From: Eubacteriales bacterium
Lineage (GTDB): Bacteria > Bacillota > Clostridia > Lachnospirales > Lachnospiraceae
Reading direction: 5' to 3'
Length of the DNA stretch: 64,000 nucleotides
Assembly (NCBI GenBank): GCA_030536575.1
Contig: JAUNPS010000002.1
Location: 163,923 to 227,922 of the forward strand
Shown: positions 15,751 to 22,879 of the stretch, piece after piece
Layout: each line of letters starts with the position of its first letter
Numbering within the stretch: the first letter of the stretch is position 1
Notes under the pieces: model-generated
Told to the model about the DNA's origin: nothing
Seen by the model: the letters and a program-made list of their open reading frames with translations, nothing else
Databases searched by the model: none
Made by a program: the position numbers and the translations under genes

Positions 15751-16314
15751 ATGGACAGACGCCAGCAAAAGACACGAGCGGCCATTTTCGCCGCATTTAC
15801 AGACCTATTAGCGGAAAAAAGCTACAGTAAGATTACCGTGCAGGATATCATTGACGCGGCAAACGTGGGGCGGACGACTTTTTACGCCCATTTCGAAACC
15901 AAAGACGATCTGCTGAAAGCCCTCTGCGAAGAGCTCTTCGGCCACATCATCAGCAGCGCCATGGACTGTACCCACACTCACGGCCTCTATTCAAACGGAA
16001 ACGCCCCCGAATCCGTCTTCTGCCACCTGCTCCAGCATCTCCAGGAAAATGATCACAACATTCTCGGCCTCCTTTCCTGCGAAAGCAGCGAAATCTTCCT
16101 CCGCTACTTCAAAGACAGCTTAAACGGACTCATCCAAACCCAGTTCGTCCCCCAAAACCGCCGGGCCAATCCCGACATCCCGCCGGATTTCCTGATCAAC
16201 CACATTTCCGGGAGCTTCGTGGAAATGGTTCTCTGGTGGATCCGGGGAGGCCGGAAGCAGCCGCCGGAAGAGTTAGACCGATATTTCCGGGCGGTGATTG
16301 AGCCCATTCTATAA
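15751..16314 (+). CDS. TetR/AcrR-family transcriptional regulator
   Basis: A 187-residue regulator with GGGAGGAACCGGC before the ATG. The N-terminal helix-turn-helix is typical: RRQQKTRAAIFAAFTDLLAE, then SYSKITVQDIIDAANVGRTT and FYAHFETKDDLLKAL. The C-terminal ligand domain (about 75-187) contains FLINHISGSFVEMVLWWIRG, as in the TetR_C branch of Lachnospiraceae regulators. It is divergent from the metal ATPase (251 bases between start codons), so a repressor or metal/ligand sensor for that pump is the simplest reading. It marks the last ordinary chromosomal gene before the AT-rich mobile region. Confidence 0.88.
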   Translation: MDRRQQKTRAAIFAAFTDLLAEKSYSKITVQDIIDAANVGRTTFYAHFETKDDLLKALCEELFGHIISSAMDCTHTHGLYSNGNAPESVFCHLLQHLQENDHNILGLLSCESSEIFLRYFKDSLNGLIQTQFVPQNRRANPDIPPDFLINHISGSFVEMVLWWIRGGRKQPPEELDRYFRAVIEPIL

Positions 16315-16420
16315 AAACGTCAAATATGAATGAAGCCAGATAAGGAGAAAACTCAAAATTGTGTTTAAGACAGCAGGCACAGCAAAGTGGAGTGAATATC
16401 TTATTTGGAGGAATTACAAA

Positions 16421-16795
16421 ATGATGAAATCACTATTTGAACAGTTAGGCGGCACATATCACGAAGAAAACGGGTATCTTATCCCCGATTTGAGATTGCC
16501 AGACGAGAAAGAACAGCCGATAGGCTTATTCGGACAGCGGCCTCTGTGCTATCTGAAGGAATACCGCAGAGGTACATATATCAATCTTCTCACAGGCGGC
16601 GGGCTTAATGCCTACCTTGCTGAGATTGATGAACAGGCGCAGGAACGCTTTGAAAGGATTGTAGAGGACATGAAGCAGGCGCAAGGTATCACAGAGCAGT
16701 TAAAGGCAGAAAATGCCTTAGAATGGACAGGGCGGCTCAACAACATACGGGCGTGTGCGGAGGAAATTGTAGAAAGGGAAATCATTTACGCATAA
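16421..16795 (+). CDS. tnpV: TnpV-type transposon-encoded protein
   Basis: A 124-residue protein; the start is the first of two ATGs after TTGGAGGAATTACAAA. The sequence (MMKSLFEQLGGTYHEENGYL, then IPDLRLPDE, then GQRPLCYLKEYRRGTYINLL and TGGGLNAYLAEIDEQAQERF) is that of TnpV, carried by Tn4451-like and many Clostridial mobile elements. Its function is not known; it usually lies next to the large serine recombinase or cargo genes. Here the recombinase is reduced to a tail at 27623-27877. The base composition drops sharply at this point, so this is probably the left part of an acquired element. A terminator follows. Confidence 0.85.
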   Translation: MMKSLFEQLGGTYHEENGYLIPDLRLPDEKEQPIGLFGQRPLCYLKEYRRGTYINLLTGGGLNAYLAEIDEQAQERFERIVEDMKQAQGITEQLKAENALEWTGRLNNIRACAEEIVEREIIYA

Positions 16796-16821
16796 ATGTA
16801 ACGCTTAAAACGTCAAAATCG

Positions 16822-16857
16822 GAGGGCAAGGTCAAAATACCTTACCCTCTTGTTTTT
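16822..16857 (+). terminator. Terminator of tnpV
   Basis: GAGGGCAAGG (16822-16831), an 8-base loop, CCTTACCCTC (16840-16849), then TTGTTTTT. It lies 27 bases past the tnpV stop. Confidence 0.75.
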
Positions 16858-16941
16858 GACCTTAAAATCGGCAGGAATATAGAAGCTACAGTAGAGAAAA
16901 GCGTTACTCTATATTTGTTTGTAAACTTTCATCCAGAGGGA

Positions 16942-16994
16942 TTGACAGCTAATCAAAATTATCCCATAATAAAGAAGGCTAATTTTGATTAGCT
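16942..16994 (+). promoter_or_regulatory. Promoter with 15-bp perfect inverted repeat before tetR
   Basis: TTGACA (16942-16947), 17 bases, CATAAT (16965-16970). AGCTAATCAAAATTA at 16947-16961 and its exact inverse at 16980-16994 surround the -10 box and end 2 bases before the GGAGG. This is a very likely operator for the TetR protein encoded just behind it, giving self-repression. Confidence 0.8.
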
Positions 16995-17006
16995 TTGGAG
17001 GTGTTT

Positions 17007-17630
17007 ATGAATACGAAGCAAAAAATTATCAAAGAAGCATTAGCTTTATTTGCTGAAAGAGGCTACAACGATGTGTATGTAAATGATATAGCACAGGCAG
17101 TCGGCATAAAGGCTCCGTCTTTATACAAGCATTTCAAGAGTAAACAGGAAATATTTAATGCTATTCTTGAAGAATTGAAACAAAGCTATACTCAGCAGGC
17201 GAAAATGCTTCATATCAACGGAAACAATACGCTGGCTGACGCCGATATATATGCGGAGGTCAATGAAAAGTCTTTTGTTGAAATGGGAAAAGGTCTATTT
17301 CTCTATTTTTTACACGATGAATATGCGAAATTATTTAGAAAAATGCTCACTATTGAACAGTTTCACAACACGGAGCTTTCCGAACTATATTCAAGGCAAT
17401 ATTTTGATGACCCATTGAAATATCAGAGTGACTTATTTTCTTTGTTGATTGGCAAAGGAATTTTTAAGGATAAAAATGCTAATATTATGGCTTTACACTT
17501 TTACTCACCCATTTATACCTTACTTACGCTTTGCGACAGACATCCCGATAGAGAAAGTGAAGCATTGAAAATGCTTGAGGAACATATTAAACAATTTAAC
17601 TGCGTTTATTTAAGGGAGAATGAAAGATGA
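17007..17630 (+). CDS. TetR-family regulator (element cargo)
   Basis: A 207-residue regulator. GGAGG at 16997-17002 fixes the ATG at 17007; a TTG four codons upstream is less likely. The DNA-binding part reads TKQKIIKEALALFAERGYND, then VYVNDIAQAVGIKAPSLYKH and FKSKQEIF. The remainder is an all-helical ligand domain. It overlaps the flavin-reductase gene by four bases (ATGA), so both form one operon. The perfect palindrome at its promoter suggests it represses itself and the reductase, and a small molecule handled by the reductase is the likely inducer (inference). AT-rich codon use differs from the chromosomal genes on either side. Confidence 0.9.
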   Translation: MNTKQKIIKEALALFAERGYNDVYVNDIAQAVGIKAPSLYKHFKSKQEIFNAILEELKQSYTQQAKMLHINGNNTLADADIYAEVNEKSFVEMGKGLFLYFLHDEYAKLFRKMLTIEQFHNTELSELYSRQYFDDPLKYQSDLFSLLIGKGIFKDKNANIMALHFYSPIYTLLTLCDRHPDRESEALKMLEEHIKQFNCVYLRENER

Positions 17631-18322
17631 AAATAGTATTGATAAACGGACAAAATCATAAGGGTAGTTCCTATCATATTGGCAGAATGCTTGCGGAGCG
17701 ATTTCCCGAAAGTAAAATTATCGAATTTTTCTTACCAAGGGATTTAGAACATTTTTGTGTGGGCTGTTATACCTGCATTAAGAATGAGGAAAAATGTCCA
17801 TTCTATACAGAGAAGAAAAAAATTATGGATGAAGTGGAACAGGCTGATTTGCTGATATTCACAACGCCTACATACGGTATGAGAGCATCTGCTCCAATGA
17901 AATCGTTTATAGACCTTACATTTACTTACTGGATGTCCCACAGACCGAGAAAATGTATGTTTTCTAAAAAGGCTGTAGTTATATCAACTGCTGCCGGAGC
18001 AGGAGCGAAATCAGCTACAAAAGATATTCAAAATGCGTTGTTCTACTGGGGTGTACCTTATATTAAAGAATATGGTGTTGCAGTTCAGGCAATGTGTTGG
18101 GAACAGGTTTCAGATAAGAAAAAGGAACGCATAAAGCAGGATATTGAGAAATTAGTAAATAAAATCGCCAATAACCCAAATCCCCGTGTGTGTATCAAAA
18201 CAAAATTTATGTTTGGTATTATGCGTATGATGCAAAACAAAGGAATGGGTTCTTCTTCCGAGGAAACAGAATATTGGAAGGTAAATGGTTGGCTTGATAA
18301 AAAACGCCCGTGGAATAAGTGA
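17627..18322 (+). CDS. Flavodoxin-fold NAD(P)H-dependent FMN reductase family protein
   Basis: A 231-residue protein with a flavodoxin-like fold. MKIVLINGQNHKGSSYHIGR is the FMN phosphate-binding strand and loop, and FTTPTYGMRASAPMKSFIDL is the second flavin loop. FCVGCYTCIKNEEKCPFY (about residues 44-61) is the Cys-rich segment of the NADPH-dependent FMN reductase / iron-sulfur flavoprotein type; it holds four Cys but lacks a classic cluster spacing. Overlap with tetR by ATGA shows translational coupling. Such reductases act on quinones, nitro compounds or electrophiles, and a TetR partner fits a detoxification role. Substrate unknown. Confidence 0.82.
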   Translation: MKIVLINGQNHKGSSYHIGRMLAERFPESKIIEFFLPRDLEHFCVGCYTCIKNEEKCPFYTEKKKIMDEVEQADLLIFTTPTYGMRASAPMKSFIDLTFTYWMSHRPRKCMFSKKAVVISTAAGAGAKSATKDIQNALFYWGVPYIKEYGVAVQAMCWEQVSDKKKERIKQDIEKLVNKIANNPNPRVCIKTKFMFGIMRMMQNKGMGSSSEETEYWKVNGWLDKKRPWNK

Positions 18323-18331
18323 GGACAAACT

Positions 18332-18507
18332 ATGTCAAAAGCGAAATTTATTTTCTGCCCTGTTTGCGGTAATAAAACAAGATTACAGATACAGAACTTA
18401 AAAACTTTCCCCTCTACTTCCCGAAGTGCAAACAGGAAAGTTTGATTGACGCAAAGGATTTACAGGTAACAGTGATTAAAGGGATTGAAGCGAAAACGCA
18501 GAATTGA
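18332..18507 (+). pseudogene. Cysteine-rich KTR protein gene, frameshifted
   Basis: The ATG at 18332 opens MSKAKFIFCPVCGNKTRLQI, the start of the KTR-domain zinc-ribbon protein found on Tn916/Tn1549-like elements. Directly after, the reading shifts frame to DTELKNFPLYFPKCKQESLI and DAKDLQVTVIKG up to TGA at 18505. The intact protein normally has a few more residues between LQI and DTEL, so a small deletion (not a multiple of three) broke it. One of the expected second-pair Cys also reads Phe (YFPKC). Confidence 0.75.
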
Positions 18508-18547
18508 TTAACGAAGCGACAAATCGGTGTTTGTTCAGGAGGATACT

Positions 18548-18997
18548 ATGGCACTTAATATAGCCGAAACATTTGAATTGTTGTTTGATAAAAACAATAA
18601 TGTTGCATACAAAGCATTGCAGAACTTGCAAAAAGAAAGCCAAGAAACAGATTGTGTTTATCCCTATATGGATAGATTAAGCGATATGCTTGACAGTGAT
18701 AATTCTTATATTCGTACAAGAGGACTTACGTTGCTTGCTTATAATGCAAAATGGGATAAAGATTATAAAATTGACGAGATTATTGACAAATATTTAAAAC
18801 ACATAACGGATGTTAAGCCCATCACAGCAAGACAATGTATCAAGCTGTTACCGCTTATTGCAAGGTATAAACCAGAGTTAAAGAACGATATTCTTTCCGC
18901 ACTTTATAAGGCGAATATATGTGTTTATGATGACAGTATGCAACCATTGGTTTATAAGGATATTCAAAAAGCGTTGAAAGAAATACAAAAATTATAA
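18548..18997 (+). CDS. HEAT-repeat-like (so-called SufBD) protein
   Basis: A 149-residue helical protein starting MALNIAETFELLFDKNNNVA behind AGGAGG. Paired helices repeat about every 35-40 residues (NVAYKALQNLQKE, DSDNSYIRTRGLTLLAYNAK, ITARQCIKLLPLIARYKPEL), the look of HEAT/ARM repeats. Databases often label such proteins SufBD by old annotation, but no SufB or SufD catalytic features are seen. HEAT-like proteins near metabolic cargo may act as scaffolds or DNA glycosylases (AlkD), yet the AlkD active residues are not evident here. It ends about 90 bases before the probable left end of the inner element. Role unknown. Confidence 0.65.
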   Translation: MALNIAETFELLFDKNNNVAYKALQNLQKESQETDCVYPYMDRLSDMLDSDNSYIRTRGLTLLAYNAKWDKDYKIDEIIDKYLKHITDVKPITARQCIKLLPLIARYKPELKNDILSALYKANICVYDDSMQPLVYKDIQKALKEIQKL

Positions 18998-19084
18998 GCA
19001 CAACTTCTCATTTGTATAAAAACCGCTCAAACTTTCCCAATTTTTCAAGGTTTTCCTGACCTCTTACATTAAATGGATATGTAT

Positions 19085-19124
19085 TTTCCCTTGTTTTTGC
19101 CCTTATCAGCCGAAACAAGGGAAA
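19085..19124. other. Candidate attL with a 12-bp inverted repeat, next to the integrase
   Basis: TTTCCCTTGTTT (19085-19096) and AAACAAGGGAAA (19113-19124) form a perfect stem that can also terminate the integrase mRNA. Bases 19085-19109 match 26152-26176 at 22 of 25 positions in the same orientation (TTTCCCTNNTTTTTNCCCTT then ATCAG). The repeat lies immediately behind int, where attachment sites usually are. Confidence 0.45.
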
Positions 19125-19128
19125 GTTT

Positions 19129-20421
19129 TTACTGCCCGACCACCTTATCCAAGAGTTTAGCAGAACTCCGCTTTGCATCCCTTGTAGCGTGGGCGTAAAC
19201 ATTCATGGTGGTACTTACATCAGAGTGACCTAACAATTCCTGTACATCTTTGGGTGCTGCACCATTCGATAGCAGATTGCTTGTATAAGTGTGCCGGAGA
19301 GTGTGAAAGTGAAAATCCTCTAATTCCGGCAGCTTCTTTCTTGCAGACCGGCAGGCACATTCTACGGTAGAGGGAAGTTCCAGACAGCCATCTGCACGCA
19401 GACATACAAAGAAGATTTCCGTATAATCTGCAGGGACTTCCTGAGTTCCGTCAAGGTGGTAATACTCATAATGTACCCTGTTCTTTTCCCTGACTTCCTT
19501 GTAATAGTTTCTTTGGTACAGTTCACCGTACTGGAAACGGTTTTTGTGCTGTACCTTTTTTGCTTTCCTCAGAATATCGGCAAGAGTATCGCAGAAATCA
19601 ACGACACGCACCTTTTTCCGTTTCGTCGGTCCTATCTCTGTTTTGTGCCTTGAATTGTTGTAGCGGACACTTCTGCGAACCGTTAAATACTGTTCCTCAA
19701 GGTTAATATCCTGCCAAGTCAGTCCTGCTACCTCTCCAAGCCTTAATCCTGTAAAATAAGCAATCTGAACAGGAAGAATTGCGTCCTCACTCCGTTTTGC
19801 GAGATGTGACAGCAGCTTTTGGTACAACTCATAAGTCAGCGTTTTTACCTTTGCGTTATCAGCGGTATCTTCCGAAAACAAATCCACATCTTCCGTTTTC
19901 TGCTTCATTACCACATACTGCATCGGATTAAATGTGATGAGCTGTTTCGGAAATACTGCAAATCGGAAGGACTGCTGCAATACTGCCGAAAAGGAACGGA
20001 TATAATCTTTTGAGTAGCCTTTGGAAACAAAGTCTGCTTCTGTTCCCCCGAAAGTCAGCAAATCCATAAACTGCTGCAAATGACCGGGAGTAATTGTTTT
20101 CAATCGGCGGTTACTAATCGGGTGTTGTTTAATCCTGCCTATGGCTTGAAGATAATTACCGACAGTGCCATTGCTGAGTGTACCGACCTTTAACTCTTCC
20201 TCTGCCCAAATATCCAGCAGACCACCCAGTGTGATGTTGTCAGCTTTTGCTATGAACTTCTTTTCCTCATAATCCTCCATAGCCTGCCGCAACAGCTTTT
20301 CCGTCTCGCTCTTGCTTTCCGTTCCGGTAAACTCTTTCTGTACCAGATTTCCGCTTGCGTCCTCCACGTAAAAGCGGTAGTACCATTTCTTTCCTTTTTT
20401 TCTTACAGAACCTTTTGCCAT
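19129..20421 (-). CDS. Tyrosine-type integrase of a mobilizable element
   Basis: A 430-residue Tn916-type tyrosine recombinase that cuts and joins the element ends. The ATG at 20419-20421 has GAAAGGAG before it. Residues 1-55 are an arm-binding AP2-like domain (GSVRKKGKKWYYRFYVEDAS), about 60-170 the SAM-like core-binding domain, and the rest the catalytic domain. Active-site residues are present: Arg227 in FTGLRLGEV, His373-x-x-Arg376 in FHTLRHTY, His399 in LLGHSD, and the nucleophile Tyr409 in MNVYAHAT. No excisionase gene is evident beside it. The inverted repeat and candidate attL lie just past its stop. Intact, so the element may still be excisable. Confidence 0.93.
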   Translation of the reverse strand: MAKGSVRKKGKKWYYRFYVEDASGNLVQKEFTGTESKSETEKLLRQAMEDYEEKKFIAKADNITLGGLLDIWAEEELKVGTLSNGTVGNYLQAIGRIKQHPISNRRLKTITPGHLQQFMDLLTFGGTEADFVSKGYSKDYIRSFSAVLQQSFRFAVFPKQLITFNPMQYVVMKQKTEDVDLFSEDTADNAKVKTLTYELYQKLLSHLAKRSEDAILPVQIAYFTGLRLGEVAGLTWQDINLEEQYLTVRRSVRYNNSRHKTEIGPTKRKKVRVVDFCDTLADILRKAKKVQHKNRFQYGELYQRNYYKEVREKNRVHYEYYHLDGTQEVPADYTEIFFVCLRADGCLELPSTVECACRSARKKLPELEDFHFHTLRHTYTSNLLSNGAAPKDVQELLGHSDVSTTMNVYAHATRDAKRSSAKLLDKVVGQ

Positions 20422-20513
20422 AATCGTTCTCCTTTCGATAACGGACAATCGGAACTGATGAAATGCTTTCTTGCGTGTAAGTATATCATAACTCCGGTTG
20501 CCTAACTATACCG

Positions 20514-20571
20514 AATTCACGCAAGCGTGAATTACAAATGCTGACGCATTTGAGATAAACGCCGACAGGCG
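20514..20571. other. Cluster of three perfect hairpins, candidate oriT
   Basis: AATTCACGC-AA-GCGTGAATT (20514-20533), CAAATGC-TGAC-GCATTTG (20535-20552) and CGCC-GACA-GGCG (20560-20571) follow each other within 58 bases between int and the relaxase gene. This is the place and form expected of a transfer origin for a MobA/MobL relaxase. The surrounding 20422-20694 holds no gene. Confidence 0.5.
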
Positions 20572-20694
20572 GATATATTCGTACATGAATATTTATATAT
20601 CATTGTGCCGCCTATGCTGTCCGTTCACAGTCTTCCGCACCGACACCGCCGTTTAAAAACCGGCTACTGCCATTTGCAGGAGGGAGGAAAAAGC

Positions 20695-22242
20695 ACAATA
20701 CAAAGACATTCATTTATCCGCATGAATAAGCTGTCCGATGTCAGAGGCAGGATTACTTATATATCCAGCCATGCGAAGCAGTAAAACCTGTATGCGGTCT
20801 ATGAAACGACAGACCGCCGCTACTGGACGGAGCTTGCAAAATGCAATCAGCAGGAATTTGAAAAAAGCGGAACGGAGGGGAAGTGCATTGAGGCGAGGGA
20901 ATTTATTATTGCCCTGCCCGAATCATTCCCCAATCTTTACGAGCCGGACAAGCTGCTGCAGCTATTTACAGACCGCTTTCAGGAAAAGTATGGTGTGGAA
21001 TGTGTATCAGCGTTGCACCATAACAAACGAAAGACGAATTATCATATCCATCTCATTTTTTCGGAACGGGAACTGCTTCCCGAACCCATAGAAAAAACCG
21101 CCACACGCAATATGTTCTATGACGAAAACGGGAAACACGTCCGCACCAAGAAAGAGATACTTGACGAAAACGGGAATATCCGCAAAGGCTGTAAAATCGT
21201 GAAGAAAGGTGAAGTCTATGAGCGCAATCTTTTTACCGCCAAGAACAAGCTGTTCAAGCAGGAAAATTTTGTTGACGAGGTAAAGCATTTCTATACCGAC
21301 CTTATCAATCTTTTAGTAAAAGACGGCAAAGAAAAACTTCATGTGTTCGACAGCAGCGGATTGTATCTTGCCACCAAGAAGATAGGAAAAAATAACCCGA
21401 AAGCGGAACATATACAGACCGATAACGAAATGCGTGTGCGCTGGAATTGTGAAGTAGACCGGGCGATTGTCAGCGGCGTTCCCGAAACAGAGATACAACA
21501 GATAAAGAAAAAATATATCACAGACCGCATCAGAGAATCGGTTGGTATATTCGGCAGCCAGCCGGAACGTCTGGGAAGCATTATTATGACTGCTGTTACG
21601 GCATTGGCGCTGCTGATTTCTAAAGTATTGGATAAGGCAAGGGAATTGTCAGCAAAGTTGTTCGAGAAAGAAACGGTACAGCCGATTGCAGAGCTAGGCG
21701 AGGGAAGAATGACAGAAATAATACCACAAGCAGATAAAACGCCAAAGCAGGAAATACCAAGGGTATCGCCCAAGCCTGTGATGTCCGCTGAAGCCGCCGC
21801 ATATCCAAAGCTGCTGAAGGTTTATAAGGAACTGAACCGACAGAACGGGATTATCTTTGACGCAGAAAAGGAACGCAATGCTTTAGAGCTTGAGCGTGAC
21901 CGCCTGAAAGGACTTGCAAAACTGACGAAGAAAGGGGAACTGCAAAGCAGAATTAACCGCAAGAAAGAGGAAATAGACCTTCTGAAAGTCGGTCTGTCGG
22001 GGATTGCCAGACGGTATGGATTCCAAACGGTGTATGATTTCTACAAAACTTTCGCCGCCGCCAAGACAGCTAATGTCAGTTATCAATCAAAAGCGGACAA
22101 GTGGGAAGAACAATATGGGGAAAAAGCACAACAAAAACAGCTAAAAGAAAGCGTACACAAGCGGTTAAAGAATTACCAAAGAGAAAATGCAGATAGGCAA
22201 ACAAAACAGGCTTCAAAAAGCAGGGACAGCACAGCAAGATAA
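20695..22242 (+). pseudogene. MobA/MobL-family relaxase, broken by a stop and without a start codon
   Basis: The frame opens TIQRHSFIRMNKLSDVRGRI directly behind AGGAGGGAGGAAAAAGC, but the expected ATG before TIQRH is absent. At 20782-20784 a TAA interrupts SSHAKQ-stop-NLYAVYETTD. After that it is open for 486 codons: the HUH motif NYHIHLIFSE holds the paired His that bind the metal for nicking, and the C-terminal third is a coiled-coil-rich tail (about residues 330-415). A downstream ATG at 20995 could yield a 415-residue product with the HUH residues but without the N-terminal Tyr region. Nicking activity is therefore doubtful. Relaxases of this MOBQ type act at oriT. Confidence 0.8.
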
Positions 22243-22263
22243 GATAACGCTACAAAAAATAAC

Positions 22264-22298
22264 GGGGAATGATGGTATATTTGTTATCATCATTCCCC
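22264..22298. terminator. Convergent hairpin after the relaxase frame
   Basis: GGGGAATGATG (22264-22274) and CATCATTCCCC (22288-22298) pair over 11 bases. It stands between the relaxase stop and the end of the minus-strand gene at 22337 and can stop transcripts from both sides. Confidence 0.65.
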
Positions 22299-22336
22299 TG
22301 TATTTATTGCCGAAGCTGCCTTTCTGTTCAAAGCCT

Positions 22337-22837
22337 TCAGTCCGAAGCCTCCGCAAACGCATTTTTCTCATCTTCTGTAAGATTTTCAAGATATACTTTG
22401 TAAACGCAGCTTTTACCGTCACGGACAATGGAGCAGGCAGTTTCAGTATGTACCTTCCTCTTTAAGCCAACCTCAAAAATTGTTTTTATCATGCCTTCCG
22501 TACAATAGCATATCATGCCCGAAATGTCTCCCCCTGCCGCACGGACTAAAGGGCATATGCACTCTGTACTATTTTCGTTGCAGATAAGAACCCCTGTTTC
22601 TTTGTCATAGGACAGTTCCCATCCGAAGTCATTTTTCAGGCACCGGATAAATTCCTCTATGGAAGAAATGGATTCAACCATATCCGCAATGTGCTTCCCC
22701 TTATAGCAGTAGGAAGAACAGCGCCTCATCAGTTCGCAGGCGTCCGGCGCTTCCCCCGCAGTCTGTTCCATTACAGAAAGTAAATTCTTTGTCCAGCCAT
22801 GTGTAAATTCAAGGTCTGTCATATCCATAAATTCCAC
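22337..22837 (-). CDS. Cys-rich protein of the DUF6144/V4R-like type, tentative
   Basis: About 166 residues. The start is uncertain: a GTG at 22837 (VEFMDMTDLEFTHGW) lies 11 bases past AAAGGAG, while another GTG at 22849 overlaps the ribosome site. Cys clusters are notable: RRCSSYCYKG, STECICPLVR and GMICYCTEGMIKTIFE, with an ending SIVRDGKSCVYKVYL. That last strand resembles the end of V4R/4-vinyl-reductase-like small-molecule-binding domains. I recall similar proteins as DUF6144 but cannot confirm it. It follows the MATE-kinase gene on the same strand by 42 bases and is probably in its MerR-controlled operon, so a role in sensing or detoxifying the same compound is possible. Confidence 0.55.
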   Translation of the reverse strand: MEFMDMTDLEFTHGWTKNLLSVMEQTAGEAPDACELMRRCSSYCYKGKHIADMVESISSIEEFIRCLKNDFGWELSYDKETGVLICNENSTECICPLVRAAGGDISGMICYCTEGMIKTIFEVGLKRKVHTETACSIVRDGKSCVYKVYLENLTEDEKNAFAEASD

Positions 22838-22879
22838 TATGTGATCCACTCCTTTTTTTCTTTCATTTTATCATAAATT

